A DNA stretch of 64,000 nucleotides from Rhizobiales bacterium Ga0077537 (GTDB lineage: Bacteria; Pseudomonadota; Alphaproteobacteria; Rhizobiales; Hyphomicrobiaceae), in contig LNEM01000008.1 of assembly GCA_001464955.1 (NCBI GenBank), forward strand, positions 62,001 through 126,000, given 5' to 3'. Shown piece after piece: positions 8,913-17,593 of this stretch. Made by a program: the position numbers and the translations under genes. Positions within the stretch are counted from its first letter, which is position 1; every line of letters starts with the position of its first letter. The notes beneath the pieces were generated by a model that worked only from the letters and a program-made list of their open reading frames with translations, ran no database searches and had not been told where the DNA came from.

Positions 8913-9152
8913 ATGTCTGCCTCCCAGTCGCAGCGGCCCACGACCCGCGCCCTCCTCGGGACGATGGCGCTCGTCGTGTTCCTCACAATCTACGTGTTCG
9001 CCGCCATGCTGCTCGCTGCAGCTGTGCTGCCGGATGCCGGCGGTCTGGTGCAATTTCTCTACTACGCGGTCGCCGGCCTGGCGTGGGTGCCCGTCGCGGG
9101 GGTGATCGTCAGCTGGATGTATGCGCGACGCGCGAGCGCCCCGAACGGGTGA
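8913..9152 (+). CDS. DUF2842-family small membrane protein
   Basis: The 79-residue protein has two hydrophobic segments, about residues 15-39 and 46-70, separated by a short loop with LPDAGG. The second carries YYAVAGLAWVP, the pattern I associate with DUF2842. Members are small, alphaproteobacterial and of unknown function, and neighbourhood with ctaA suggests a link to cytochrome oxidase or the envelope. The start is supported by AAAAGGA five bases upstream. Its last 44 bases overlap the 3' end of the opposing deacetylase gene. Confidence 0.75.
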   Translation: MSASQSQRPTTRALLGTMALVVFLTIYVFAAMLLAAAVLPDAGGLVQFLYYAVAGLAWVPVAGVIVSWMYARRASAPNG

Positions 9153-10224
9153 GGCCGGGAATCCAACCCCGCGTCGGGCGCAGGCGACGGGCGCTGTTCA
9201 GTATCGCGAACGGCAGGCCGGACATCAAGACCTGGACGTAGCGCGCCTTCTGGTAGTCGCCGTTCAGGGACAAACGGCACAGACCGAACGGGGACGCGCT
9301 GTCGGTTGCCTGCAGTATCCCCTTCCGCGTCGTGACGGCGGTGCGAAAGCCGGCCTCGCGGACGATCTCGAAGTCGCGGGGGCCGGCGCTGGTTTCGTCG
9401 CCGTAAGGGTAGCTGAAATGATGGATCTTGCGCCCCAGTTCCTTCTCGAGGCGGGCATGGCCCTCCGCGATCTCGAGCACAGCCTCGGCGCGCGAGAGCT
9501 TGGCGAGCGCCAGATGACGGCGGGTATGGGCGCCGATGGTGACGAGCGGATCGCGGGCCATGTCCCGCAGTTCACCCCACGACAGGATCAATTCGGTGCA
9601 AAGGCTCGACAGGTCGAGGCCCGTGCGTGCGACAAGTTCGGCGACGAAGTCACGCGCGGCCTGTTCCGGAATCGCGCGCAGCCACCAATAGATGCGTGAG
9701 AACGCGGCATCCTTCTGATCGCGCGTCGACGCCGGCAGCCGATGGTGCACACCGTCCAGACGCACATCGACATGATCGAGTGCCTCGATCACAGCCTCAA
9801 GCTTGACCCACCAGAGATCGCCGCGGCCGTCCGCGAAATCGGACGGGACGAAAACGGCGAAGGGCGCCTTATGGCGCTGGAACACCGGCAGAGCGTGATC
9901 GCGGTTGTCGCGATAGCCGTCATCAAGCGTAAAGCAGGCGAACGGCCGATCGAACTCGCCCCCCTTCAGCCGCGCATGGGCCTCATCGAGAGAGACGATG
10001 TCGTAGCCGAGCCGGCGCGTCAGCACGATGGTCTCGTCCAAAAACTCGGGCGTCACCTCGAGAATCCGGTTCGGCCCCTTGGCTGCCATTTCCGCCGGCC
10101 GGACGCGATGCAGCATGAAGACGACGCCGACACCGGACGTCAGGCCCGCCATTGCCCGGTCCAGGCGCGTGACGTAGAGCCCAGTGAGGATAGCTTTCAG
10201 ACAGGAAACGACGGACAACCTCAT
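9109..10224 (-). CDS. Polysaccharide deacetylase (NodB-type, CE4)
   Basis: The 371-residue protein carries a NodB homology domain that removes acetyl groups from N-acetylated polysaccharides. Motif 1 is FTLDDGY, motif 2 is HTRRHLALA with the metal-binding histidines, and SYPYG is motif 3. GVVFMLHRV near the N-terminus is common to this branch, which is often encoded in exopolysaccharide loci. There is no clear signal peptide. ATG 10224 is preferred over longer frames because AGGAAAG lies upstream and the extension looks non-coding. It faces the exopolysaccharide genes starting at 11638, so a role in modifying that polymer is plausible. Confidence 0.85.
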   Translation of the reverse strand: MRLSVVSCLKAILTGLYVTRLDRAMAGLTSGVGVVFMLHRVRPAEMAAKGPNRILEVTPEFLDETIVLTRRLGYDIVSLDEAHARLKGGEFDRPFACFTLDDGYRDNRDHALPVFQRHKAPFAVFVPSDFADGRGDLWWVKLEAVIEALDHVDVRLDGVHHRLPASTRDQKDAAFSRIYWWLRAIPEQAARDFVAELVARTGLDLSSLCTELILSWGELRDMARDPLVTIGAHTRRHLALAKLSRAEAVLEIAEGHARLEKELGRKIHHFSYPYGDETSAGPRDFEIVREAGFRTAVTTRKGILQATDSASPFGLCRLSLNGDYQKARYVQVLMSGLPFAILNSARRLRPTRGWIPGLTRSGRSRVAHTSS

Positions 10225-10719
10225 CGCGGGTGCAACTTTCCTGGAATTCTGCTGGTTAGCCACCCCCGGCCATCCAATTTTCCTGCCGCAGGGCCGCCGG
10301 AAGCCCACCGTCGAGCCGGCGAAGTGGCAATAGCGTTAACACATCGTCGCCAGCAAGTGACAGATCCGCTGCCCCGCCGCCCCCTTGTCGGGATCTCGAG
10401 ACGGAGCACGGCCGTCACCTGCGAACTCCTGCCACAAACGACACCTCGAACGCCATCCGACAGCGTCGATTGCCGGCATTTTCCGAACAAGTCATCTGCC
10501 AATGCCCTGTTGCCAGATACGATCTGACCCCACATATGATGGAAGTACCAGTTTTGATCGACTGCTGAGGCGCCTGTGTGGGCGGGCTTGGGCAGCACCG
10601 CAGACTGTCCGTGAGCGTGCCCAGAAAGTGCAAAGCTGACTTGCTGTTATAGTATTGTCGTATGCCGCCCCGTGCTCTATAGGACCCGCTTTCTGTTCTC
10701 ACGTAAAGGGATTCTGAAA
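10225..10719. other. 495-base AT-richer intergenic region
   Basis: The stretch separates the divergent deacetylase and NYN genes and is clearly less GC-rich than its flanks, particularly 10530-10720 (for example the AT-rich run at 10641-10656). Open frames within it have no coding bias. I could not recognise an RNA gene or a mobile-element end. It may hold promoters, or be a remnant of acquired DNA. Confidence 0.4.
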
Positions 10720-11529
10720 TTGACTAATCATCGCGGCGAGCGCACCTTCGCCTTCATCGATGGGCCGAATTTGCACGCAACGGTGCGCGCCCTCGGTTTC
10801 GAAATCGATTACCGCAAGTTGCTCGAGCACCTGCGGAACCAGGGCCACTTGATCCGCGTGCTTTACTATACGGCCATCGTCGAGGATCAGGAATTCTCGA
10901 CTTTCAGGCCCTTGGCAGACTGGCTCGACTACAACGGCTACACGATGGTCACCAAGCCAGCGCGGGGCTACACCGACTCCACCGGTCGGCGCCGCTTCCG
11001 CACGAGCATGGATGTCGAACTCGCCGTCGATGCCATGCGGCTCGCCGACAAGGCCGACCACATCATCCTCTTCTCCGGTGAGCAGAGCTTCTCGAGCCTC
11101 GTGCACGCGCTGCAGCAACTGGGCAAGCGCGTCACCGTCATCTCGACGATCGAAACGCAGCCGGCCATGGTCGCGGACGACCTGCGTCGTGCCGCCGACC
11201 ACTTCATCGATATCGATACACTGCAGGCACAGATCGCGCGCGTCGGCCGCACGCCACGTCCAGCCGGTTCTGATCGGGAAGAGCGCTTCCGGCGGCAGCG
11301 AGACGCAGACGATACGATGCCGGCGATGTCATCCGACGACGACAGCGACGCCGACGCCGAGGGGCCCGAGTCCCGTTTCGAGCCGCGTCAGACGTCCGGG
11401 TCCACGCCGATCGCACCCGTCGTTCCGCCGGTGATCAGATCGGAAACGGAGACTGGCGCCAGCCTCGGCGGCGAGACGACGCCGACGGTCGTGCGCGCCA
11501 CTGTTCGACGCAAGAAGACGCAGGCCTGA
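10720..11529 (+). CDS. NYN (LabA/DUF88-type) domain protein, putative RNase
   Basis: The 269-residue protein begins with an NYN domain of the PIN-like nuclease fold. FIDGPNLH supplies the first aspartate, MDVELAVDAM the central acidic residues, and LFSGEQSF the third position, where the usual D of GDxDF is replaced (SGEQSF). The rest, about residues 185-269, is a low-complexity tail with D/E runs and a basic end. TTG 10720 is the likely start because AAGGG precedes it by nine bases; GTG 10672 is in frame but has no ribosome site and poor coding bias. It is a single-gene transcript ended by a strong terminator. Its role beside polysaccharide genes is unknown. Confidence 0.75.
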   Translation: MTNHRGERTFAFIDGPNLHATVRALGFEIDYRKLLEHLRNQGHLIRVLYYTAIVEDQEFSTFRPLADWLDYNGYTMVTKPARGYTDSTGRRRFRTSMDVELAVDAMRLADKADHIILFSGEQSFSSLVHALQQLGKRVTVISTIETQPAMVADDLRRAADHFIDIDTLQAQIARVGRTPRPAGSDREERFRRQRDADDTMPAMSSDDDSDADAEGPESRFEPRQTSGSTPIAPVVPPVIRSETETGASLGGETTPTVVRATVRRKKTQA

Positions 11530-11561
11530 CGCAGGCGTGACGCCCGCTGCCCATAATCAAG

Positions 11562-11590
11562 ACGGCGGCTCCGCCGGAGCCGCCGTTTTC
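11562..11590 (+). terminator. Intrinsic terminator after the NYN gene
   Basis: A perfect 11-pair stem (11562-11572 with 11576-11586) with a 3-base loop is followed by TTTTCATTT. It lies 33 bases after the NYN stop codon. Confidence 0.8.
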
Positions 11591-11637
11591 ATTTGCTCAC
11601 CCCGGAACGGGCGTGGGCAGGCTTCGGTTACCCGTGG

Positions 11638-13833
11638 CTAAGCTGCGCCGACGGCGCCTGACAATGCCCGGTCCACTCCCGTGGGCCGACGCCCGGCCAC
11701 GTCTCCCCGGGAATGATCAAGACGAAGGACGTCGATCTCGGACACCTCGAAGCCGAGGAAGCGTCCATCGCCATCATCACCCCCCTCGGCGGATGCAGCG
11801 GTCACCAGCACGCCGGCGTCGATACGTCCCTCGATCGCCTCGAACAAGGCGCGCACATCGGTGTGACTGCCTGTTATGACAACGTCGCCGTAGGCCTCAT
11901 CAAGCGCATCGAGGGTCAGGTTGAGGCGATTTGCGTCGAACTCGGCTCCAGCGTTGCGACGCCCTGCCGGGATGACGTGAAGCGAGCTCGCAGCCACGGT
12001 CGCGATCACATCTTCGAAGGACGCTGTGCCGGTGAGCAGTTCGGCGAAGCCCGGCGACGCACGGACGTCGAGCATGGCGGCGAGGCCCTGGCCGTCCGCG
12101 CTGCATTCCACGAGCACCACGTCCCGGCCACGCGCCGACAATGCCGTCGCGATCGAAACGGCCTCACCATACGCCGCGATGGTCGGCTCGCTCCCGACGA
12201 TGATCGTGCGATAGCCGCTCTTGCCATCGGAATTGGCGAGGAGGCGCGTGACAATGGCCGTCGTCTCGGACGGTTCCGGAGTCGGTTGCGCCACTCCTGT
12301 CGGTTCGCGTCGACGCGAAAACGCCGCGGCGAGACCGCGCTCGATATGCCGGGTCGGCTCGGTCGCGGGCGCGGCAATCGTATCCAAGCGAGGCTCGGAA
12401 ATCGCCGGGGACGCATCGGCTACGGGGCGCGGCTCCCGTCGACCGGCCGTCCTCACGTCGGGCGCGCGCGCGGCACCGAGGATGGCACGTAGCAGGACGA
12501 GCGAAAGACCGAGCACGAACGTCGCGAGGGCCGCGAGCATCGCCATCTGTGCCCGTTTCGGCCACGCCGGGCGGCTCGACGGCAGTGCGGTCGCAATCAC
12601 CTGCACCTCGACGGGGACGGCCTTCACCGTCCCCCGGGAGCGCGCGGCCTCGAAGCGCTCGCGGAGGCCGTCGAGTTCGCGACGCTTGGCGCGGGCGTCG
12701 TCCTCGAGCTGGGCCAGACGGACGCGATCGCCAGCCTTGTCGCCGAGGCGGGACTTGGCATCATCGAGCGCCCGGGAGGCCAGTTCCTCACGCAACGCCA
12801 GCGCCTTCGTCTCACGCTCGAGACCGTCGACGATGGTGCGTGCCTCGCGTTGAACATGTCGACGGATATCGTTCACATTGGCCGTCAACTGCTTCATGCG
12901 CGGATGCGCGGGCAGCAGCTGCGACGAGGCTTCTGCGAGGTCACGCTCGGCGCGTACGCGCTCGGCGATGAGGCCCTGGATCACGGGCGACTTCTGCACA
13001 TCGGGAATGGCGTCGGGCGTGCCCTTGTTCATGAGTTCACGGGCGGCGGCGGCACGTGCCTCGGCCTCGCTGCGTTGGGCGCGGGCCCGGTTCAGCTCGG
13101 CTGTCAGATCGGTCAACTGCTGCTCGGCGAGACCACTTGCCTGTCCGGTGCCGCCACGAAAGAGATTGGCCGACGTGCGGAAACGCTCGACCTCGGATTC
13201 CGCCGTGGAGAGTTCGCGGGTGCGCTTCTCGATTTCGGGCAGCAGCCAAGCATTGGCGTCGGTCGTTTCGCTGACGCCCTGCTCGCGTAGCCACTGCTGA
13301 TAAAGCTCGATCAGACGGTTCGCCGCCTTGGCCGCCAGATCGCCGTCGCGGGCGGTGAAGGCGAGCGTGATGACCCGGGTGTCCTTGACCTGATAGACCT
13401 GCAGCGCGCGATCGTAGGCCGCAAGCACGCGCTCTTCCTCCGTCTCACCGGGACGCGGGCCCGCCAAGCCGACGAGGCGCAGCACACCACCGGCGAGACC
13501 GCCGTTGTCGAGCGCGGAATTGAACTCGGGACGCCGGTTCAGCTTCAACTCGTCGATGAGCTTGCGGGCGAGATCGGGCGAACGCAATTCCTGGACGCGG
13601 CTGGCGATCGCTTCGCGGTCGGCACGGGAGGCGGCGTCGCCGATGCCACTTGAGCCACCAATGCGGATCTGGGCTTCCGAGGTGAAGTGCGACGGGACCG
13701 TCAGGAGCGCTCCGTAGACGATGCCTCCGACGAGCGCCGAAACCAGCAGCAGCGGCAGCATCGCGCGCCGCAGGACCGACGGCAGCATCGCAACGTCGAT
13801 CTCAGCGCCCGCACTCGGAGAACTGGTGGTCAT
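11638..13833 (-). CDS. Wzz/GumC-like polysaccharide co-polymerase with degenerate tyrosine-kinase domain
   Basis: The 731-residue protein sets chain length and couples synthesis to export of exopolysaccharide. A first membrane segment lies at about residues 26-46. A long periplasmic region with extended coiled coil follows (residues ~180-410), and a second membrane segment at ~428-450. Residues ~537-731 resemble the bacterial tyrosine kinase (CapB/Wzc) domain: VVLVECSADG stands where Walker A' should be and YGDVVITG where Walker B should be. The Walker A lysine is absent (VGSEPTIAAYGEA in place of a GKS/T loop), and there is no tyrosine cluster at the C-terminus. The start ATG 13833 has GGGAA upstream. 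It is divergent from the export lipoprotein. Confidence 0.85.
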   Translation of the reverse strand: MTTSSPSAGAEIDVAMLPSVLRRAMLPLLLVSALVGGIVYGALLTVPSHFTSEAQIRIGGSSGIGDAASRADREAIASRVQELRSPDLARKLIDELKLNRRPEFNSALDNGGLAGGVLRLVGLAGPRPGETEEERVLAAYDRALQVYQVKDTRVITLAFTARDGDLAAKAANRLIELYQQWLREQGVSETTDANAWLLPEIEKRTRELSTAESEVERFRTSANLFRGGTGQASGLAEQQLTDLTAELNRARAQRSEAEARAAAARELMNKGTPDAIPDVQKSPVIQGLIAERVRAERDLAEASSQLLPAHPRMKQLTANVNDIRRHVQREARTIVDGLERETKALALREELASRALDDAKSRLGDKAGDRVRLAQLEDDARAKRRELDGLRERFEAARSRGTVKAVPVEVQVIATALPSSRPAWPKRAQMAMLAALATFVLGLSLVLLRAILGAARAPDVRTAGRREPRPVADASPAISEPRLDTIAAPATEPTRHIERGLAAAFSRRREPTGVAQPTPEPSETTAIVTRLLANSDGKSGYRTIIVGSEPTIAAYGEAVSIATALSARGRDVVLVECSADGQGLAAMLDVRASPGFAELLTGTASFEDVIATVAASSLHVIPAGRRNAGAEFDANRLNLTLDALDEAYGDVVITGSHTDVRALFEAIEGRIDAGVLVTAASAEGGDDGDGRFLGFEVSEIDVLRLDHSRGDVAGRRPTGVDRALSGAVGAA

Positions 13834-14013
13834 GGTGTTTCCCGGAACCCAGGCCCGCGCGCTAACACTCAGCGCGGTGTTTCTGACTGTCCCGGATTTC
13901 AACAGGTGGCCGTAACTATTCCCTTAAACGGTCCGAAGCGGCACGCCGCCTCAGAATTTTTTAACCGGTGAGCAGTACCGTCGAGGGGTAGTTGTCATGT
14001 AGAGGATGTCTCA
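13834..14013. promoter_or_regulatory. Divergent promoter region of the exopolysaccharide genes
   Basis: This 180-base gap separates the co-polymerase gene from the export lipoprotein gene. It includes AT-rich patches at about 13913-13929 and 13952-13964, unusual for this window, so it probably holds promoters for both directions. No specific operator could be identified. Confidence 0.4.
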
Positions 14014-14688
14014 ATGTCGTGGCGTTCCGTTGCCGCTGCGCTTCTTCTGGCGGTAGGCCTGCAGGGTTGCGCGCACATCAACCACTGGGCGACGATCGTC
14101 ACACCGCATGGCGAAGGCCATGAGGGTTGGGAGGCCACCGTCAGCGCGGATGGTCCGGCAGACGTCATCAGCGAGCCGACCATCGTGCCGGTCAGCTTGC
14201 GGGGACCGCAGGCGGTCGCCGACAGCGATGGGCCGTATCTTCTGGACAGCGGCGATCGAATTCGCGTGTTCGTTTACGGGCAGCCGAACCTGTCGCGTCT
14301 CTATACGGTCGACCATGGCGGCGCGATCAGCGTGCCCCTGATCGGCCGCGTCCCGGCGCGCGGCCTCACGACCTATGCGCTGGAGAGCCGGATCAAGGCG
14401 AGGCTCGGAGCGAAGTACGTCAAGGACCCCGAAGTCACGATCGACGTCGCGCAGGCGCGGCCGTTCTTCATTCTGGGGGAAGTGCGCAGTGCCGGACAAT
14501 ATCCCTACGTCAGCGGCATGACCGTCAGAAGCGCGGTCGCGATCGCCGGGGGTTATTCCGAGCGCGCCAATCAACGCAAAATTCAGATCAGCCGGCGTAT
14601 CAATGGTCTCGTCGAGAAACTCGAAGTTCCCGACGACTATGTGGTGCAGCCGGGCGATACGCTCCTCGTTTACGAGCGCTTCCTCTAG
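14014..14688 (+). CDS. Wza-like polysaccharide export lipoprotein
   Basis: The 224-residue protein has a lipoprotein signal with lipobox LQGC (Cys19), so it should be anchored in the outer membrane. The Poly_export domain begins at about residue 75 (LLDSGDRIRVFVYGQ), followed by a SLBB-type segment with FFILGEVRSAGQYPY and AGGYSERA. It ends with QPGDTLLVYERFL, the usual terminus of short Wza/GumB-type proteins. It forms the outer-membrane part of the export channel with the Wzz-like protein encoded divergently. GAGG eight bases upstream supports the ATG at 14014. It leads the plus-strand exopolysaccharide genes. Confidence 0.9.
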   Translation: MSWRSVAAALLLAVGLQGCAHINHWATIVTPHGEGHEGWEATVSADGPADVISEPTIVPVSLRGPQAVADSDGPYLLDSGDRIRVFVYGQPNLSRLYTVDHGGAISVPLIGRVPARGLTTYALESRIKARLGAKYVKDPEVTIDVAQARPFFILGEVRSAGQYPYVSGMTVRSAVAIAGGYSERANQRKIQISRRINGLVEKLEVPDDYVVQPGDTLLVYERFL

Positions 14689-14718
14689 GGGAGGGCCCGT
14701 TGAACGGAATGCTGTCGC

Positions 14719-15897
14719 GTGATCAGGTTGCGTATCCTCCACTGTCTGCGCGCGCCCGTCGGCGGGCTGTTCCGCCATGTGCGTGATCTTGCCGTCGCTC
14801 AATCGCAGCGCGGGCATCTCGTCGGCGTTCTCTGCGACGTGCAGGCGAGCGACCCGCTGACGGCGTCGCGGCTCGATGCCCTCGTCCCCCATCTTGCGCT
14901 CGGCCTCGAGCGCATCGCGATGCCGCGCGATATCGGGCTCGACGACGCCGCCGCCGTCGCGGCGACCCGCCGCCTCGCCGCCGCGATGCGTATCGACATC
15001 CTGCACGGGCACGGAGCCAAGGGCGGCGCCTATGGGCGGCTCGCCGGCTCGATGCTGAAGCGACGCGGTCTGCCGGTCGCCAGCATCTATACGCCGCACG
15101 GCGGAAGCCTGCATTACGCGCCGAACAGCCTCAAGGGGCGCGTCTTCATGGCACTCGAGCAACGCCTCGGCCGGGTCACCGACGGGCTCCTATTCGAAAG
15201 TGCCTACGCCGCGCGCGTCTATGCCGCTCACGTCGGCACGCCGGATTGCCTTACGCGGATCGTCCACAATGGCATCGGCGACGACGAAATCCGGACGGTC
15301 GAGCACTCGGCGGGCGCCGCGGATTTCCTCTTCATCGGGGAGTTGCGCCAGCTGAAGGGTGTCGACGTGCTAATCGAGGCCGTGGCCGCGATCCAGGCCA
15401 TGGGTCGGGCCGTCACGGCGATAATCGTCGGCGCGGGGCCCGACGAGGGGGCATTCCGCGCGCTCGCGCGCGAACGCGGCGTCGAGACGTCCGTGCGGTT
15501 CGCCGGCGCCATGCCCGCTGGCGACGCCTTCCGGCTGGGTCGTGTCCTCGTCATGCCGTCGCGGGCCGAAAGCCTGCCTTACGTCGCGATCGAAGCTGGA
15601 GGCGCGGGACTGCCCCTCGTGGCGACGGATGTGGGCGGCGTCGGGGAGATCGTGGAGGGCACCGGCACGCGACTGGTCGCACCCGGCGACGCGGCCGCTC
15701 TTGCGGAGCGGATGCTCGAATGCCTCGATCGGCCGGAAGAGAGCCTCAGGATCGCGCTCGCGCTGCAGGCCCGGATCGCCGCGCGCTTTTCGGTCGGCGT
15801 GATGGCGGACGGGGTGCTCGATGCCTACGCCGTGGCACGCGGCACGCTCTCGCAACCGTTCACCGTCCCGGCGCGCGGCGCCGGCCACGCTGCCTGA
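14719..15897 (+). CDS. GT4-family glycosyltransferase
   Basis: The 392-residue GT-B fold enzyme adds a sugar to the lipid-linked repeat unit of the exopolysaccharide. The N-terminal half has HGHGAKGG and YTPHGGSLHY, and the donor half has FIGELRQLKGVDVLIEA followed by the EX7E motif ESLPYVAIE and GLPLVATDVGG. It is cytoplasmic, with no membrane segments. The start is GTG 14719; a stop at 14701 blocks a longer frame, and there is no strong ribosome site. It lies 30 bases after the export gene and ahead of the initiating transferase, so co-transcription is likely. Confidence 0.9.
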   Translation: MIRLRILHCLRAPVGGLFRHVRDLAVAQSQRGHLVGVLCDVQASDPLTASRLDALVPHLALGLERIAMPRDIGLDDAAAVAATRRLAAAMRIDILHGHGAKGGAYGRLAGSMLKRRGLPVASIYTPHGGSLHYAPNSLKGRVFMALEQRLGRVTDGLLFESAYAARVYAAHVGTPDCLTRIVHNGIGDDEIRTVEHSAGAADFLFIGELRQLKGVDVLIEAVAAIQAMGRAVTAIIVGAGPDEGAFRALARERGVETSVRFAGAMPAGDAFRLGRVLVMPSRAESLPYVAIEAGGAGLPLVATDVGGVGEIVEGTGTRLVAPGDAAALAERMLECLDRPEESLRIALALQARIAARFSVGVMADGVLDAYAVARGTLSQPFTVPARGAGHAA

Positions 15898-15906
15898 TCG
15901 GGATGG

Positions 15907-15954
15907 GTCGTGTCCAAGCGTCTCGCCGCGACACGTCCCAGAACGGGACACGAC
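15907..15954. repeat. Inverted repeat in the leader of the sugar transferase gene
   Basis: GTCGTGTCC at 15907-15915 is the exact reverse complement of GGACACGAC at 15946-15954, with a 30-base spacer that carries another GACACG. It sits between the GT4 stop and the next start. It could be an RNA hairpin or a binding site; nothing further is visible. Confidence 0.45.
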
Positions 15955-16074
15955 ATTAACACTCCGGTCCGGATCCGACGGCATCTCCCGCCGTCACGGA
16001 CATTGGTTAAACTGGCACGCTCCGTGCTCCTCGTCCGGCAACCCAGTCGACGTTCCCGGATGAGGCGCACGCCC

Positions 16075-17580
16075 ATGCTGCAAGCCCCGATCTCCATCGC
16101 CCAATTCGACGAGCATCATGCGCCCGAGCGGCAGCCGGCGGCGGGTCAGCGAGCACGTCCCGGGCGCAGCCGCCGCATCTCACCGCTGCTGATCACCACG
16201 ATCGCGGGGGGCTGCGAGTTCCTCGTGCTCGCGTTCACCGGCATGGTAACGGCAGCGCTCTGGGTCGATCGGGCGGATGCCGTCGCCGACGCGCGCTATC
16301 TGGTCGTCATCGCGGCAACGGCCCTCGGTGCGGTGCTCGCGGCCGATCGTCTGCAGCTTTATTCCGCCGCACGGCTGCTCGCTCCGCTCCGAGCCCTCGC
16401 GCCGCTCGCCGGAGCCTGGCTCATGACGCTCGGCGTCCTCGTCGCGGCGATCTTTCTCTTCAAGTCCGGCGCCGACTTCTCGCGTGGCTGGCTGCTGCTC
16501 TGGGCGGTCAGCGGACTCGCCGGCGCGCTGGTTGTCAGGTTCGGCGCGCGGCTCGTCCTTCGGCGACTGGCGGAGGCGGGCCGGCTGTCGCGCCGTGCCG
16601 TCGTGTTCGGCGCGGGCGAAGCCGGCGCGGCGCTCGTCAAGCGGCTCGAGACCGATCCCGACAGCGACGTGCGTATCGCGGGGCTGTTCGACGACCGCGG
16701 CGAGGACCGAGTGCCCGCGAGCCTCAAGGGCTATCCCCTGCTCGGCAATGTGGATCAGCTCGTCGCGTTCTGCCGCCAGAACGAGATCGATCTCCTGATC
16801 CTGTCGCTGCCGCTGACGGCGGAACGCCGGCTTCTGGATGTCATGAAGAAGCTTTGGGTGCTGCCGATCGACATCCGGCTCGCAGCCCATGCCAGCGGCA
16901 TCAAGTTCCGGCCGCGCACCTACAGTCATGTCGGCTCGGTGCCGCTGCTCGACGTGGTCGACAGGCCGCTCGGCGATCTCGATCGTGTCGTGAAGGCCGT
17001 GTTCGATCGGATCGTCGCGGGCCTCGCCATCGTCCTGCTCGCGCCCGTGATGGCGGCGGTGGCGCTCGCCGTGAAGCTCGACAGCCGCGGTCCGATCCTC
17101 TTTCGCCAGAAGCGGCTCGGTTTCAACAACGAACTGATCGACGTCTGGAAGTTCCGCTCGATGTATGTCGAGGCGAGCGACCAGACGGCCGCGAAGCTCG
17201 TGACCAAAGGCGATCCGCGCGTCACCCGCGTCGGGCGCTTCATCCGCAAGACCTCGCTCGACGAGTTGCCGCAGCTCTTCAACGTGCTCGGCGGATCGCT
17301 GTCGCTCGTCGGTCCGCGCCCGCATGCGCTCCATGCCAAGGCCGCCGACCGGCTCTATCACGACGTCATCGACGGCTACTTCGCGCGCCACAAGGTGAAG
17401 CCCGGCATCACGGGACTGGCGCAGATCCGCGGCTGGCGCGGGGAAACCGATACGACGGAGAAGCTCGAGGGCCGCATCCAGTCCGATCTCGAATACATCG
17501 AGAACTGGTCGCTGCTCCTCGACATCATGATCCTTGCGCGGACGCCGCTGGCGCTGCTCAAGACCGACAACGCCTACTGA
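16075..17580 (+). CDS. Undecaprenyl-phosphate glucose phosphotransferase-like initiating enzyme
   Basis: About 501 residues. It starts polymer synthesis by moving a sugar-1-phosphate (usually glucose or galactose) onto undecaprenyl phosphate in the inner membrane. Four membrane segments come first, then a CoA-binding-like Rossmann domain (VVFGAGEAGAA), then a further membrane helix. The conserved sugar-transferase domain closes it: FRQKRLGFN, WKFRSMY, TSLDELPQLFNVL, SLVGPRPHA, VKPGITGLAQIRGWRGETDT. This is the WcaJ/PssY/ExoY architecture. ATG 16075 (GAGG nine bases upstream) or ATG 16060 are the likely starts; the frame continues to GTG 15910 but that part lacks coding bias and contains an inverted repeat. 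Confidence 0.9.
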   Translation: MLQAPISIAQFDEHHAPERQPAAGQRARPGRSRRISPLLITTIAGGCEFLVLAFTGMVTAALWVDRADAVADARYLVVIAATALGAVLAADRLQLYSAARLLAPLRALAPLAGAWLMTLGVLVAAIFLFKSGADFSRGWLLLWAVSGLAGALVVRFGARLVLRRLAEAGRLSRRAVVFGAGEAGAALVKRLETDPDSDVRIAGLFDDRGEDRVPASLKGYPLLGNVDQLVAFCRQNEIDLLILSLPLTAERRLLDVMKKLWVLPIDIRLAAHASGIKFRPRTYSHVGSVPLLDVVDRPLGDLDRVVKAVFDRIVAGLAIVLLAPVMAAVALAVKLDSRGPILFRQKRLGFNNELIDVWKFRSMYVEASDQTAAKLVTKGDPRVTRVGRFIRKTSLDELPQLFNVLGGSLSLVGPRPHALHAKAADRLYHDVIDGYFARHKVKPGITGLAQIRGWRGETDTTEKLEGRIQSDLEYIENWSLLLDIMILARTPLALLKTDNAY

Positions 17581-17593
17581 GAGCCGGGAGACC

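Noticed and set aside
10221-10598. Minus-strand open frame of 125 codons in the AT-richer gap
   Set aside because: No coding bias, no ribosome site and no recognisable protein pattern; it overlaps the start of the deacetylase gene.
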